Assembly (NCBI GenBank): GCA_021780625.1
Contig: JAJXYI010000541.1
Coordinates: forward strand, 1-5,135
Reading direction: 5' to 3'
DNA: 5,135 nt
Origin: a bacterium
GTDB lineage: Bacteria > Verrucomicrobiota > Verrucomicrobiae > Opitutales > Opitutaceae
Below, piece after piece: positions 1-5,135 of this stretch. The position numbers and the translations under genes were made by a program. The stretch's first letter is position 1. Each line of letters opens with the position of its first letter. The notes beneath the pieces were generated by a model. It was given only the letters and a program-made list of their open reading frames with translations, ran no database searches and was not told where the DNA came from.

Positions 1-1
1 C

Positions 2-115
2 GAGAAGCCGGCTCTGGCCGCAATCGAGGCCTGGACCTTCCGTCCGGCCATGAAGGACGGCAAGCCCGTCAAGGTGAAGGTCACCGTCCCGGTGCGCTTC
101 GAGGAGAATTCCTGA
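2..115 (+). CDS. TonB-family energy transducer, C-terminal end (5' part outside the window)
   Basis: Only the last 37 codons are present. They read through AWTFRPAMKDGKPV and VTVPVRFEE to a TGA stop at 113-115. This is the typical end of the TonB C-terminal domain: an alpha helix (ALAAIEAWTF), then the two strands that contact the TonB box of outer-membrane receptors. In this family the protein spans the inner membrane by an N-terminal helix and passes proton-motive force from ExbB/ExbD to outer-membrane transporters. The N-terminal anchor and proline-rich linker lie outside the window, so full length and partners cannot be seen. A strong terminator follows, so this is the last gene of its transcript. 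The domain call is fairly secure; a TonB-like domain fused to another protein cannot be excluded. Confidence 0.8.
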   Translation, partial: EKPALAAIEAWTFRPAMKDGKPVKVKVTVPVRFEENS

Positions 116-155
116 TCGGCCGCGAATCCGCGCCCCGGTGCGGAGACTCGTTCCC

Positions 156-185
156 AGGCTCGCACGACAGGTGCGGGCCTTTTTT
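156..185 (+). terminator. Rho-independent terminator after the TonB-type gene
   Basis: A 10-bp stem pairs AGGCTCGCAC (156-165) with GTGCGGGCCT (171-180). It has one G.U wobble, a 5-base loop (GACAG) and six T residues at 180-185. It starts 40 bases after the stop codon. A second GC-rich hairpin (TCCGC at 127-131 with GCGGA at 140-144) lies between the stop and the terminator. Stem, loop and T tract all fit an intrinsic terminator on the plus strand. Confidence 0.88.
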
Positions 186-254
186 GTGCTCGGACGCCGC
201 GTGCCCGCAGGAGGCGCAACCCGTTTTCCTCCGCGTCCATAGGATCGGCTCCCC

Positions 255-283
255 ATGATTTACTTGCATAAAAGTGCAATCAT
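255..283. promoter_or_regulatory. Inverted repeat in the AT-rich stretch upstream of the glucanase gene (possible operator/promoter region)
   Basis: ATGATT (255-260) and AATCAT (278-283) are exact inverted copies. Nested inside are TTGCA (264-268) and TGCAA (275-279), also exact inverted copies, around TAAAAG. This is the AT-richest part of the 203-base spacer between the upstream terminator and the glucanase start, so the promoter is probably here. TTGCAT (264-269) could serve as a -35 element, but no convincing -10 lies at 16-18 bases. I therefore call a regulatory candidate, not a defined promoter. The remainder of 186-388 shows nothing else that I can support. Confidence 0.35.
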
Positions 284-379
284 TGTCTCATCTGATTTCG
301 ACACCCTTTTCCGCCGGGCGCCATGCCTGACACCCCGAAACTCAGCCAACGCTTATCGAACATCCCCGTGAAGAGACTC

Positions 380-384
380 AGGAA
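380..384 (+). promoter_or_regulatory. Ribosome binding site that sets the glucanase start
   Basis: AGGAA lies just before ATG 389, with AGGA ending 5 bases upstream of the start codon. Two earlier in-frame starts, ATG 323 and GTG 368, have no purine-rich site at a workable distance. They would also put up to 22 extra residues, several of them charged, ahead of a typical signal peptide. Position 389 is therefore the preferred start. Confidence 0.55.
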
Positions 385-388
385 GACC

Positions 389-1918
389 ATGAAGACGTGC
401 ATTAAATTGCAATTGTTGGCGATTGTACTTTCACTGGCCGCCCCGCTGGCCGGCGCCGCCACGGGCACCCTCGTGTGGGGCGACGATTTCAACCAGGCGG
501 TGGGCGCCACGCCGGACTCCACGAAGTGGACCTACGACCTCGGCAACAACGGCTGGGGCAACAACGAGCTGGAAAACTACACCTCCGACGCGGCGAACTG
601 CTCCGTCGTGAGCGATCCCGACGCCACCGACGGCAAGGCGCTTGCGATCACCGCGATCAAGACCAGTTCTGGAGGATACACCTCCGCGCGCATCAAGACG
701 CAGGGTCTGTTCTCGACCACCTACGGGATGATCGAGGCCCGCATGAAGCTTCCCGTGGGCCAGGGCATTTGGCCTGCCTTCTGGATGCTGGGCAACAACA
801 TCGGCACCGTCGGCTGGCCGCAGTGCGGCGAGCTCGACATCATGGAGAATATCGGGAGCGTGCCGAACAAGGTCTACGGCACCGCGCACGGTCCCGGCTA
901 TTCGGGCGCCAACGGTATCCAAGGTGTTTATACCCTCGCCTCCGGGCAGTTCAGCTCGGCCTACCATACCTTTGCCATCCAGTGGGCGCCGAACAAGATC
1001 CAGTGGTTGTGCGACGGCACGGTGTACCAGACGCTGACCCCGGACAATATCCCGGCCGGCACCTCCTGGGTCTACAACGACTCGCCGTTCTTCATGATCC
1101 TCAATCTGGCTGTCGGAGGAAACTGGCCGGGCAACCCGGACTCGACGACCAGCTTTCCGCAGACCCTGTACGTGGATTACGTGCACGTCTACAACCTCGC
1201 TCCGGCCGCCCCGGCCAAGTTGGGCGCTTACGCGGATCCGACAGGCGCGGTCGGCCTGAGCTGGACGCCGTGCACCTACGACGGCGGTTCGCCGGTCACG
1301 GGTTACCGTATCCAGCGCGCCACGGACTCCGCCTTTTCGCAGAATCTCACCTCCACCGACGTCGGCACCGCCGCCGGCTATACCGACACGGGGGTGATCG
1401 CGGGCACGCCCTATTATTATCGCGTGTTGACGGTCACCGCCAACGGCGTGTCGTCGCCCAGCCCGACCGCCACGGTCACGCCGGCCATCGCGGGCGGTTC
1501 CGCCGCGGGATCGGTTCATTTTTCGGTCATCTCCTGCCGCTGTTTCGTCGGCACCGGTGACAACATCGGCGTGGCCGGCATCTGGGTCTCGGGCAACAAA
1601 CCCGTCACCGTGCTCCTGCGTGCCGCAGGCCCGGCCCTGAAGGGGCAGGGCGTCGCCGGCACTCTTCCGGATCCGATGATTCTTCTCTACGACACGAAAG
1701 GCAACCTGCTGGCGGCCAATGCCGGATGGGGCACGGGCGGAGATCCGACCGCCGTGTCCGACGCGACGACGAAGACGGGCGCGGGCCTGGTCTTTGCCCA
1801 GGGCAGTCTCGATTCGGCGGTCGTCGTAACCCTCCAGCCCGGAGGCTATTCGGCGCAGTGCATAGGGGCGTCGGGCGACACCGGCGTCGCCTTGATCGAA
1901 GCGTATCAGGTCCCCTGA
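389..1918 (+). CDS. Secreted family 16 glycoside hydrolase, probable endo-beta-1,3-glucanase (laminarinase), with Fn3 and C-terminal module
   Basis: The 509-residue protein should hydrolyse internal beta-1,3-glucosidic bonds in laminarin-like glucans outside the cytoplasm. Residues 1-23 form a signal peptide: basic start, hydrophobic LLAIVLSLAAPL, AGA cleavage site. The GH16 domain spans about 27-268. It has GWGNNELENYT (55-65), GIWPAFWML (126-134), the catalytic motif ELDIMEN, HGPGY (167-171) and LNLAVGGNWPG (238-248). In the catalytic motif E148 is the expected nucleophile, D150 the helper and E153 the acid/base. The extra methionine, giving ExDxxE, is the form seen in laminarinases (subfamily GH16_3-like). 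A fibronectin type III domain covers about 272-365. The last 135 residues (about 375-509) match a module common at the C-terminus of Opitutaceae secreted proteins, whose function I do not know. No lipobox, transmembrane anchor or PEP-CTERM tail is seen. Family and catalytic residues are secure; exact substrate is inferred. Confidence 0.94.
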   Translation: MKTCIKLQLLAIVLSLAAPLAGAATGTLVWGDDFNQAVGATPDSTKWTYDLGNNGWGNNELENYTSDAANCSVVSDPDATDGKALAITAIKTSSGGYTSARIKTQGLFSTTYGMIEARMKLPVGQGIWPAFWMLGNNIGTVGWPQCGELDIMENIGSVPNKVYGTAHGPGYSGANGIQGVYTLASGQFSSAYHTFAIQWAPNKIQWLCDGTVYQTLTPDNIPAGTSWVYNDSPFFMILNLAVGGNWPGNPDSTTSFPQTLYVDYVHVYNLAPAAPAKLGAYADPTGAVGLSWTPCTYDGGSPVTGYRIQRATDSAFSQNLTSTDVGTAAGYTDTGVIAGTPYYYRVLTVTANGVSSPSPTATVTPAIAGGSAAGSVHFSVISCRCFVGTGDNIGVAGIWVSGNKPVTVLLRAAGPALKGQGVAGTLPDPMILLYDTKGNLLAANAGWGTGGDPTAVSDATTKTGAGLVFAQGSLDSAVVVTLQPGGYSAQCIGASGDTGVALIEAYQVP

Positions 1919-1929
1919 AGCCGCGCCGT

Positions 1930-1954
1930 GGCGCTCGTCGGGGCGACGGGCGCC
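1930..1954 (+). other. Strong GC-rich hairpin 12 bases after the glucanase stop
   Basis: GGCGCTCGTCG (1930-1940) pairs with CGACGGGCGCC (1944-1954) across a GGG loop: 11 bp with a single G.U wobble. No T run follows, so alone it is not a standard intrinsic terminator. It could protect the mRNA 3' end or act together with the hairpins downstream. Confidence 0.6.
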
Positions 1955-1969
1955 GGCCCTCCGTAGATA

Positions 1970-1987
1970 ATACCCTTGACGGGGTAT
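1970..1987. other. Inverted repeat ATACCC / GGGTAT in the glucanase 3' region
   Basis: ATACCC (1970-1975) and GGGTAT (1982-1987) are exact inverted copies with a 6-base spacer, extendable by one T.G pair to a 7-bp stem and TGAC loop. It is the middle of three hairpins. Its shape also resembles a protein-binding dyad, but no regulator gene lies nearby to support that. Confidence 0.4.
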
Positions 1988-1995
1988 CGTTTCGC

Positions 1996-2014
1996 GGCGT
2001 CATCGACGCCTTTT
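1996..2014 (+). terminator. Probable intrinsic terminator of the glucanase gene
   Basis: GGCGTC (1996-2001) pairs perfectly with GACGCC (2005-2010) across an ATC loop, followed directly by TTTT (2011-2014). The stem is short (6 bp) and the T run is only four, so it is weaker than the terminator at 156-185. Its position 77 bases after the stop and the stronger hairpin upstream support the call. Confidence 0.6.
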
Positions 2015-2229
2015 GAGGGCCTTGAAGGATCACGTCACAGTGTCGAACCAACATTCCCCTCGGCGGGCGACCGCCGCGGGTGCCCGGGCGCACAGGCGCT
2101 GGCATGGGTGAGCCGCTCCGCACCGTGCCCAACCCGAGCCAAGCCGCCGACTCTCCCCGGATCGCCAGCCTTGGTGCAGCCTCGCGGCTTCAACTGATCG
2201 CGAACAGGGGATTGGTGCTTGGAAACTCG

Positions 2230-2308
2230 AACCGCAGAGGACGCAATCCCGCGTCGTCGAGCCCAGCCTTTCAGCCCATCCGTCCTACGGCCTTCTCGTC
2301 TCTGCGTT
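2230..2308. repeat. Imperfect inverted repeat, possibly a decayed dispersed palindromic element
   Basis: AACCGCAGAGGACG (2230-2243) has an inverted partner at CGTCTCTGCGTT (2297-2308), matching apart from two single-base gaps. A small inner hairpin pairs GACGC (2240-2244) with GCGTC (2251-2255). The wording of the arms (CCGCAGAGGACGCA; TCTCTGCGTTCC) is like that of short intergenic repeats I recall from several high-GC bacterial groups. No transposase and no clear target-site duplication is seen. Whether it is repeated in the genome cannot be judged from one window. Confidence 0.35.
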
Positions 2309-2318
2309 CCTGCCCAGC

Positions 2319-2337
2319 GGCCTCGAATTTCGAGGCC
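2319..2337. promoter_or_regulatory. Perfect 19-base palindrome upstream of purF (possible operator or leader hairpin)
   Basis: GGCCTCGAA (2319-2327) and TTCGAGGCC (2329-2337) are exact inverted copies around a single T. The AGCG before it and CGCT (2339-2342) after it could extend the pairing with a small bulge. It lies 74 bases before the purF start codon, a fitting place for an operator or an RNA leader structure. It does not resemble the E. coli PurR box, and no T run follows. Confidence 0.45.
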
Positions 2338-2381
2338 ACGCTGCCCACGTACTCCCGGCCAACCGCCTGTGCGCACTTGCG

Positions 2382-2396
2382 GGAAACGCGGTTTCC
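2382..2396 (+). promoter_or_regulatory. Small hairpin directly before the purF start
   Basis: GGAAAC (2382-2387) pairs perfectly with GTTTCC (2391-2396) over a GCG loop and is followed after a few bases by the pyrimidine-rich CCTTTTCTTCCC that ends at the start codon. It could act as a weak attenuator or hide the translation start, but the T run is short and offset, so a chance hairpin is possible. Confidence 0.3.
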
Positions 2397-2411
2397 GGAC
2401 CTTTTCTTCCC

Positions 2412-4328
2412 ATGAGCGATCCGATCCAACACGAATGTGGCATCGCGCTGGTGCGTCTGCTCAAGCCGCTCAGCTACTACCAGGAGAAGTACGGCACCCC
2501 GTTGTGGGGCTTCTTCAAGCTGTTTCTCCTGATGGAGAAGCAGCACAATCGCGGCCAGGACGGTGCGGGCGTCGCCTGCGTGAAGCACGACGTGCCACCA
2601 GGGCTCCCGTTCATGTTCCGGGAGCGCTGCGTGAAGACGAATCCGCTCGACCGCATCTTCAAGGATCTGCTCAGGACCTATAACGAGAAGGTCCAGGCCG
2701 GGGTCATCCACCCGGAGTTCGCGGACACGGTGAAGAAGAATTTCGATTTCGGCGGGGAGCTCTACATGGGGCACCTGCGCTACGGCACCTCCGGCGGCTA
2801 CAACATGTCGTCCTGCCATCCCTTCTTCCGCCGCAGCCCCTGGCCCACGCGCAACCTGGCGCTGTGCGGAAACTTCAACATGACGAACACGGCGGAGCTC
2901 AACCGCTCGTTGATCGGCATGGGCCAGCACCCGATCTTCGCGACCGACACCCAGGCGCTGCTGGAGAAGATCGGATTCTTCCTGGATGAGGAGCACGAGG
3001 ACATCTACCGCTTCCTGCGCACCCGCGGGCTCGAGGGCGCGGAGATATCGCGCCGGATCAGCGAAGAGTTCGACCTCGGCCGGGTGATCACGCGCGCCTC
3101 GAAGAATTGGGATGGTGGATACGCGCTGTGCGGCCTCGTCGGCAACGGCGACGCCTTCGTCGCCCGCGACCCGTCGGGCATCCGCCCCGCGTATTATTTC
3201 CAGGACGATGAGGTGATCGCCTTCGCCTCCGAGCGCGCGCCCCTCTGCACGGTGTTCGACCAGGCCGCCGAATCCGTCCTCGAGGTCGAGCCCGGGCACG
3301 TGATGGTCGTCAAGAAGCGCGGCACGCTCACCTCCACGCGTTTCACCACGCCGCTCCCGCGCTCGAGCTGCTCGTTCGAGCGCATCTACTTCTCCCGCGG
3401 CAACGACGTCGACATCTACCAGGAGCGCAAGGAGCTCGGCGCCCGCCTCGCCGACCAGGTGCTCGACGCCGTCGGTCATGACTGGGCGAATACGGTGTTC
3501 AGCTTCGTCCCCAACACGGCCGAGGTCGCCTACTACGGCCTCATGTCCGCCCTGCGCGTGCGCCGACGCAACGAGGTCAAGGCTGCGATCCTCAAGGCCT
3601 CCCGCGAGGGCACGCTCTCCGAGGACACCATCGACGACCTCATCCTGCGCAACTGGCCCCGCGGCGAGAAGGTCGTCTCCAAGGACGTGAAGATCCGCAC
3701 CTTCATCGGCCAGGAGAGTTTCCGCAACCAGCTCGCCAGCCACGCCTACGACATCACCTACGGCTCGGTCCAGTCCAAGGACAACCTGGTCGTGGTCGAC
3801 GACTCGATCGTGCGCGGCACGACGCTCCGCCGCTCGATCATCCGCATCCTGTCGCGACTCAACCCGCGCACGATCGCGATCGTCTCGACCGCCCCCCAGA
3901 TCCGGTATCCGGACTGCTACGGCATCGACATGTCCGAGTTGGGCAAATTCGTGGCCTTCGAGGCGGCGGTCTCGCTGCTGAAGGAGCGCGGCCAGGGCGC
4001 GGTGCTCGAGGAGGTGTACCAGCTCTGCCGCGAGGAGGTCGCCAAGCCCTTCGGCACCAGCACGACCAACCACGTGCGCCGGATCTACGAGCCGTTCACG
4101 CCCGAGGAGATCTCCGCGCGCATCTCGGAGCTCGTGCGTCCGAAGAACCTGCCCTGGCAGGGCGAGCTCCGCATCCTCTTCCAGTCGATCGACAACCTGC
4201 ACGCGGCCCTCCCGCAGAGCACCGGCGACTGGTATTTCACCGGCAAATACCCGACGCCCGGCGGATACCGGGTCGCGAACCAGGCCTACATCAATTATTA
4301 CGAGAACTCCGAGGGCCGCTCCTACTGA
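2412..4328 (+). CDS. purF: Amidophosphoribosyltransferase, long form (glutamine PRPP amidotransferase, PurF family)
   Basis: The expected role is the first step of cytosolic de novo purine synthesis: PRPP plus glutamine gives 5-phosphoribosylamine. The N-terminal class II glutaminase begins MSDPIQHECGI. Cys9 is the expected nucleophile, exposed after removal of a short propeptide. Further glutaminase motifs are HNRGQDGAG (45-53), GHLRYGTSG (120-128), GNFNMTN (153-159) and ARDPSGIRP (251-259). The phosphoribosyltransferase half has FERIYFSR (322-329), IYQERKELG (335-343) and the PRPP loop LVVVDDSIVRGTT (459-471). At 638 residues it is far longer than the usual 470-510. Extra sequence lies near 57-115, 192-225 and 540-600. 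DWYFTGKYPTPGG (606-618) stands where the Bacillus enzyme has a CxxC Fe-S ligand pair before FTGKYPT, so the cluster appears absent. No Shine-Dalgarno site precedes ATG 2412, but Cys9 fixes this start. PurM follows 29 bases later. Confidence 0.92.
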   Translation: MSDPIQHECGIALVRLLKPLSYYQEKYGTPLWGFFKLFLLMEKQHNRGQDGAGVACVKHDVPPGLPFMFRERCVKTNPLDRIFKDLLRTYNEKVQAGVIHPEFADTVKKNFDFGGELYMGHLRYGTSGGYNMSSCHPFFRRSPWPTRNLALCGNFNMTNTAELNRSLIGMGQHPIFATDTQALLEKIGFFLDEEHEDIYRFLRTRGLEGAEISRRISEEFDLGRVITRASKNWDGGYALCGLVGNGDAFVARDPSGIRPAYYFQDDEVIAFASERAPLCTVFDQAAESVLEVEPGHVMVVKKRGTLTSTRFTTPLPRSSCSFERIYFSRGNDVDIYQERKELGARLADQVLDAVGHDWANTVFSFVPNTAEVAYYGLMSALRVRRRNEVKAAILKASREGTLSEDTIDDLILRNWPRGEKVVSKDVKIRTFIGQESFRNQLASHAYDITYGSVQSKDNLVVVDDSIVRGTTLRRSIIRILSRLNPRTIAIVSTAPQIRYPDCYGIDMSELGKFVAFEAAVSLLKERGQGAVLEEVYQLCREEVAKPFGTSTTNHVRRIYEPFTPEEISARISELVRPKNLPWQGELRILFQSIDNLHAALPQSTGDWYFTGKYPTPGGYRVANQAYINYYENSEGRSY

Positions 4329-4357
4329 GCGCCCCGGCCGGCACACGCCTTTCACCG

Positions 4358-5135
4358 ATGTCACTCAGCTACGAATCCTCCGGAGTCCGCTACGACCAGC
4401 TCGACGCATTCAAGCGCGCCTGCCAGCGCGCCGCGCGCACCACCGCGGGCATGCTCGCCGGCCATGGCTACCGCGAGCCCGCCTCCGTGCGCGGCGAGAG
4501 CGCCTACCTGATCGAGGGTGACGACCACTACCTCGCCCACGTCGAGGAGGGGCTCGGCACGAAGAATCTCGTCGCGGACGCGGTGTACGCGGCCACGGGC
4601 CGCAGTTTCTATCGCGAAATCGCCATCGACACGGTCGCGACGATCGTGAACGACCTGGCCACCTGCGGCGCGCTCCCGATCTCGGTCGCCATGCACGCCG
4701 CGGTCGGCGATTCGGGCTGGTTTGCGGATGAAAAGCGCATGGCCACCCTCGTCGAGGGCTGGGCCGAGGGTTGCATGCAGTCCGGAGCGGTCTGGGGCGG
4801 CGGCGAGACGCCGACCCTGCGCGGCATCGTCAACGCCGAGACCATCGTGCTCGCGGGCTCCTCCATCGGACGCATTGCCCCGAAATCGCAGCGCGTCGTG
4901 GGCGACGTGCACGACGGCGACGCCATCGTCTTCCTGGCCTCCTCCGGCGTGCAGACCAACGGGCTCACCCTTTGCCGCCAGATCGCGGACCGCCTGCCGC
5001 AGGGCTACCAGACTCCGATCGGCGACGGACGCACCTATGGCGAGGCCCTGCTGGCACCGTCGGTGATCTATGTCGCCTTCGTGCGTGAATGCCAGCGCCG
5101 CGGCCTCAAGCTGAACTACCTCGCGCACGTCACCG
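4358..5135 (+). CDS. purM: Phosphoribosylformylglycinamidine cyclo-ligase (AIR synthase, PurM family), 3' end outside the window
   Basis: The ATP-dependent enzyme closes the imidazole ring of formylglycinamidine ribonucleotide to give aminoimidazole ribonucleotide, step 5 of purine synthesis. The 259 visible codons show PurM motifs in order: MSLSYESSGV at the start (compare SLSYKDAGV in E. coli), EEGLGTKN (63-70), TIVNDLATCGALP (95-107), AEGCMQSG (136-143), GGGETPTL (147-154), SSGVQTNGLTL (195-205), LLAPSVIYV (231-239) and LNYLAHVT (252-259), just before the expected GGG. It diverges from common PurM: EEGLGTK replaces DGVGTK and GGETPTL replaces GGETAEM. It could therefore belong to the AIR-synthase-related branch rather than the classic enzyme. 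The start is 29 bases after the purF stop with no clear Shine-Dalgarno site, and co-transcription with purF is likely. The window ends mid-gene without any frameshift. Confidence 0.88.
   Translation, partial: MSLSYESSGVRYDQLDAFKRACQRAARTTAGMLAGHGYREPASVRGESAYLIEGDDHYLAHVEEGLGTKNLVADAVYAATGRSFYREIAIDTVATIVNDLATCGALPISVAMHAAVGDSGWFADEKRMATLVEGWAEGCMQSGAVWGGGETPTLRGIVNAETIVLAGSSIGRIAPKSQRVVGDVHDGDAIVFLASSGVQTNGLTLCRQIADRLPQGYQTPIGDGRTYGEALLAPSVIYVAFVRECQRRGLKLNYLAHVT

Larger units (their letters stand above)
1919..2411. other. Non-coding spacer between the glucanase gene and purF
   Basis: This 493-base gap contains open frames on both strands (up to about 110 codons), but none has a ribosome site, a recognisable motif or protein-like composition. 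I treat it as non-coding. From left to right it holds three hairpins after the glucanase stop (1930-1954, 1970-1987, 1996-2014), a stretch from 2015 to 2229 where I see nothing specific, an imperfect inverted repeat (2230-2308), a perfect palindrome (2319-2337) and a small hairpin (2382-2396) close to the purF start. The purF promoter should be here, but no clear -35/-10 pair stands out. Confidence 0.7.

Noticed and set aside
323..388. Upstream in-frame starts (ATG 323, GTG 368) extending the glucanase
   Set aside because: Neither has a ribosome site, and both would place a charged extension ahead of a standard signal peptide. ATG 389 has AGGAA just upstream.
405..414. Perfect palindrome AATTGCAATT in the signal peptide region
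   Set aside because: It is produced by the codons for Lys-Leu-Gln-Leu in an AT-rich signal peptide start and is short enough to be chance.
431..1519. Long open frames overlapping the glucanase on both strands (minus 431-1519, plus 475-1560)
   Set aside because: They are arginine- or histidine-rich shadows of the GH16 frame, without ribosome sites or domain motifs.
2200..2240. A tRNA-like stretch on the minus strand (GGTTCGAGT followed by CACCA)
   Set aside because: The bases around the TTCGA loop do not form a 5-bp T stem, and no acceptor, D or anticodon arm can be matched.
2035..2415. Open frames of about 110 codons on both strands in the purF upstream spacer
   Set aside because: Both are rich in P, R, S and A, lack ribosome sites and overlap each other and the structured repeats. 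They look like chance frames in GC-rich DNA.
2271..4364. A 697-codon open frame on the minus strand opposite the whole purF gene
   Set aside because: Its translation is rich in V, A, R, D, E, L and G with no recognisable motif, as expected for the mirror of a GC-rich gene. The plus strand carries unmistakable PurF motifs.
4361..5128. A 255-codon minus-strand open frame opposite purM
   Set aside because: The plus strand encodes a clear PurM over the same interval. The minus translation has no family motif and is a compositional shadow.

Overview
The window looks like high-GC chromosomal DNA from a bacterium of the Verrucomicrobiota, most likely near the Opitutaceae. The main clue is the C-terminal module of the secreted glucanase (VGTGDN near its start, LLRAAGP in the middle, ending VALIEAYQVP). 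I recognise this module from many secreted Opitutus-type proteins. The long form of PurF, typical of Bacteroidota and Verrucomicrobiota, agrees with this. Both taxonomic clues are recalled family knowledge, not search results. All genes read left to right.

Layout: (1) bases 2-115 are the last 37 codons of a TonB-type energy transducer, followed by a strong intrinsic terminator (156-185). (2) A 203-base spacer (186-388) is AT-richer in the middle and contains an inverted repeat (255-283). (3) Bases 389-1918 encode a secreted family 16 glycoside hydrolase (probable endo-beta-1,3-glucanase, laminarinase type), followed by three hairpins in a row, the last with a short T run (1996-2014). (4) Bases 1919-2411 have no credible gene. 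They hold those hairpins, an imperfect inverted repeat resembling a decayed dispersed element (2230-2308), a perfect 19-base palindrome (2319-2337) and a small hairpin just before the next gene. (5) Bases 2412-4328 encode a 638-residue amidophosphoribosyltransferase of the long, apparently Fe-S-free type. (6) After 29 bases comes a PurM-type AIR synthase (4358 to the window end, 259 codons visible).

The two right-hand genes probably form a purine-synthesis operon: PurF makes phosphoribosylamine from PRPP and glutamine (step 1), and PurM closes the imidazole ring (step 5). The glucanase is a separate transcription unit bounded by terminators. Its link to the TonB gene upstream is only adjacency. 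No CRISPR array, phage gene, transposase, rRNA or tRNA is visible. I see no clear new defence or mobile system. The most notable items are the divergent PurF/PurM pair, the glucanase's C-terminal module and the structured non-coding DNA between the glucanase and purF.
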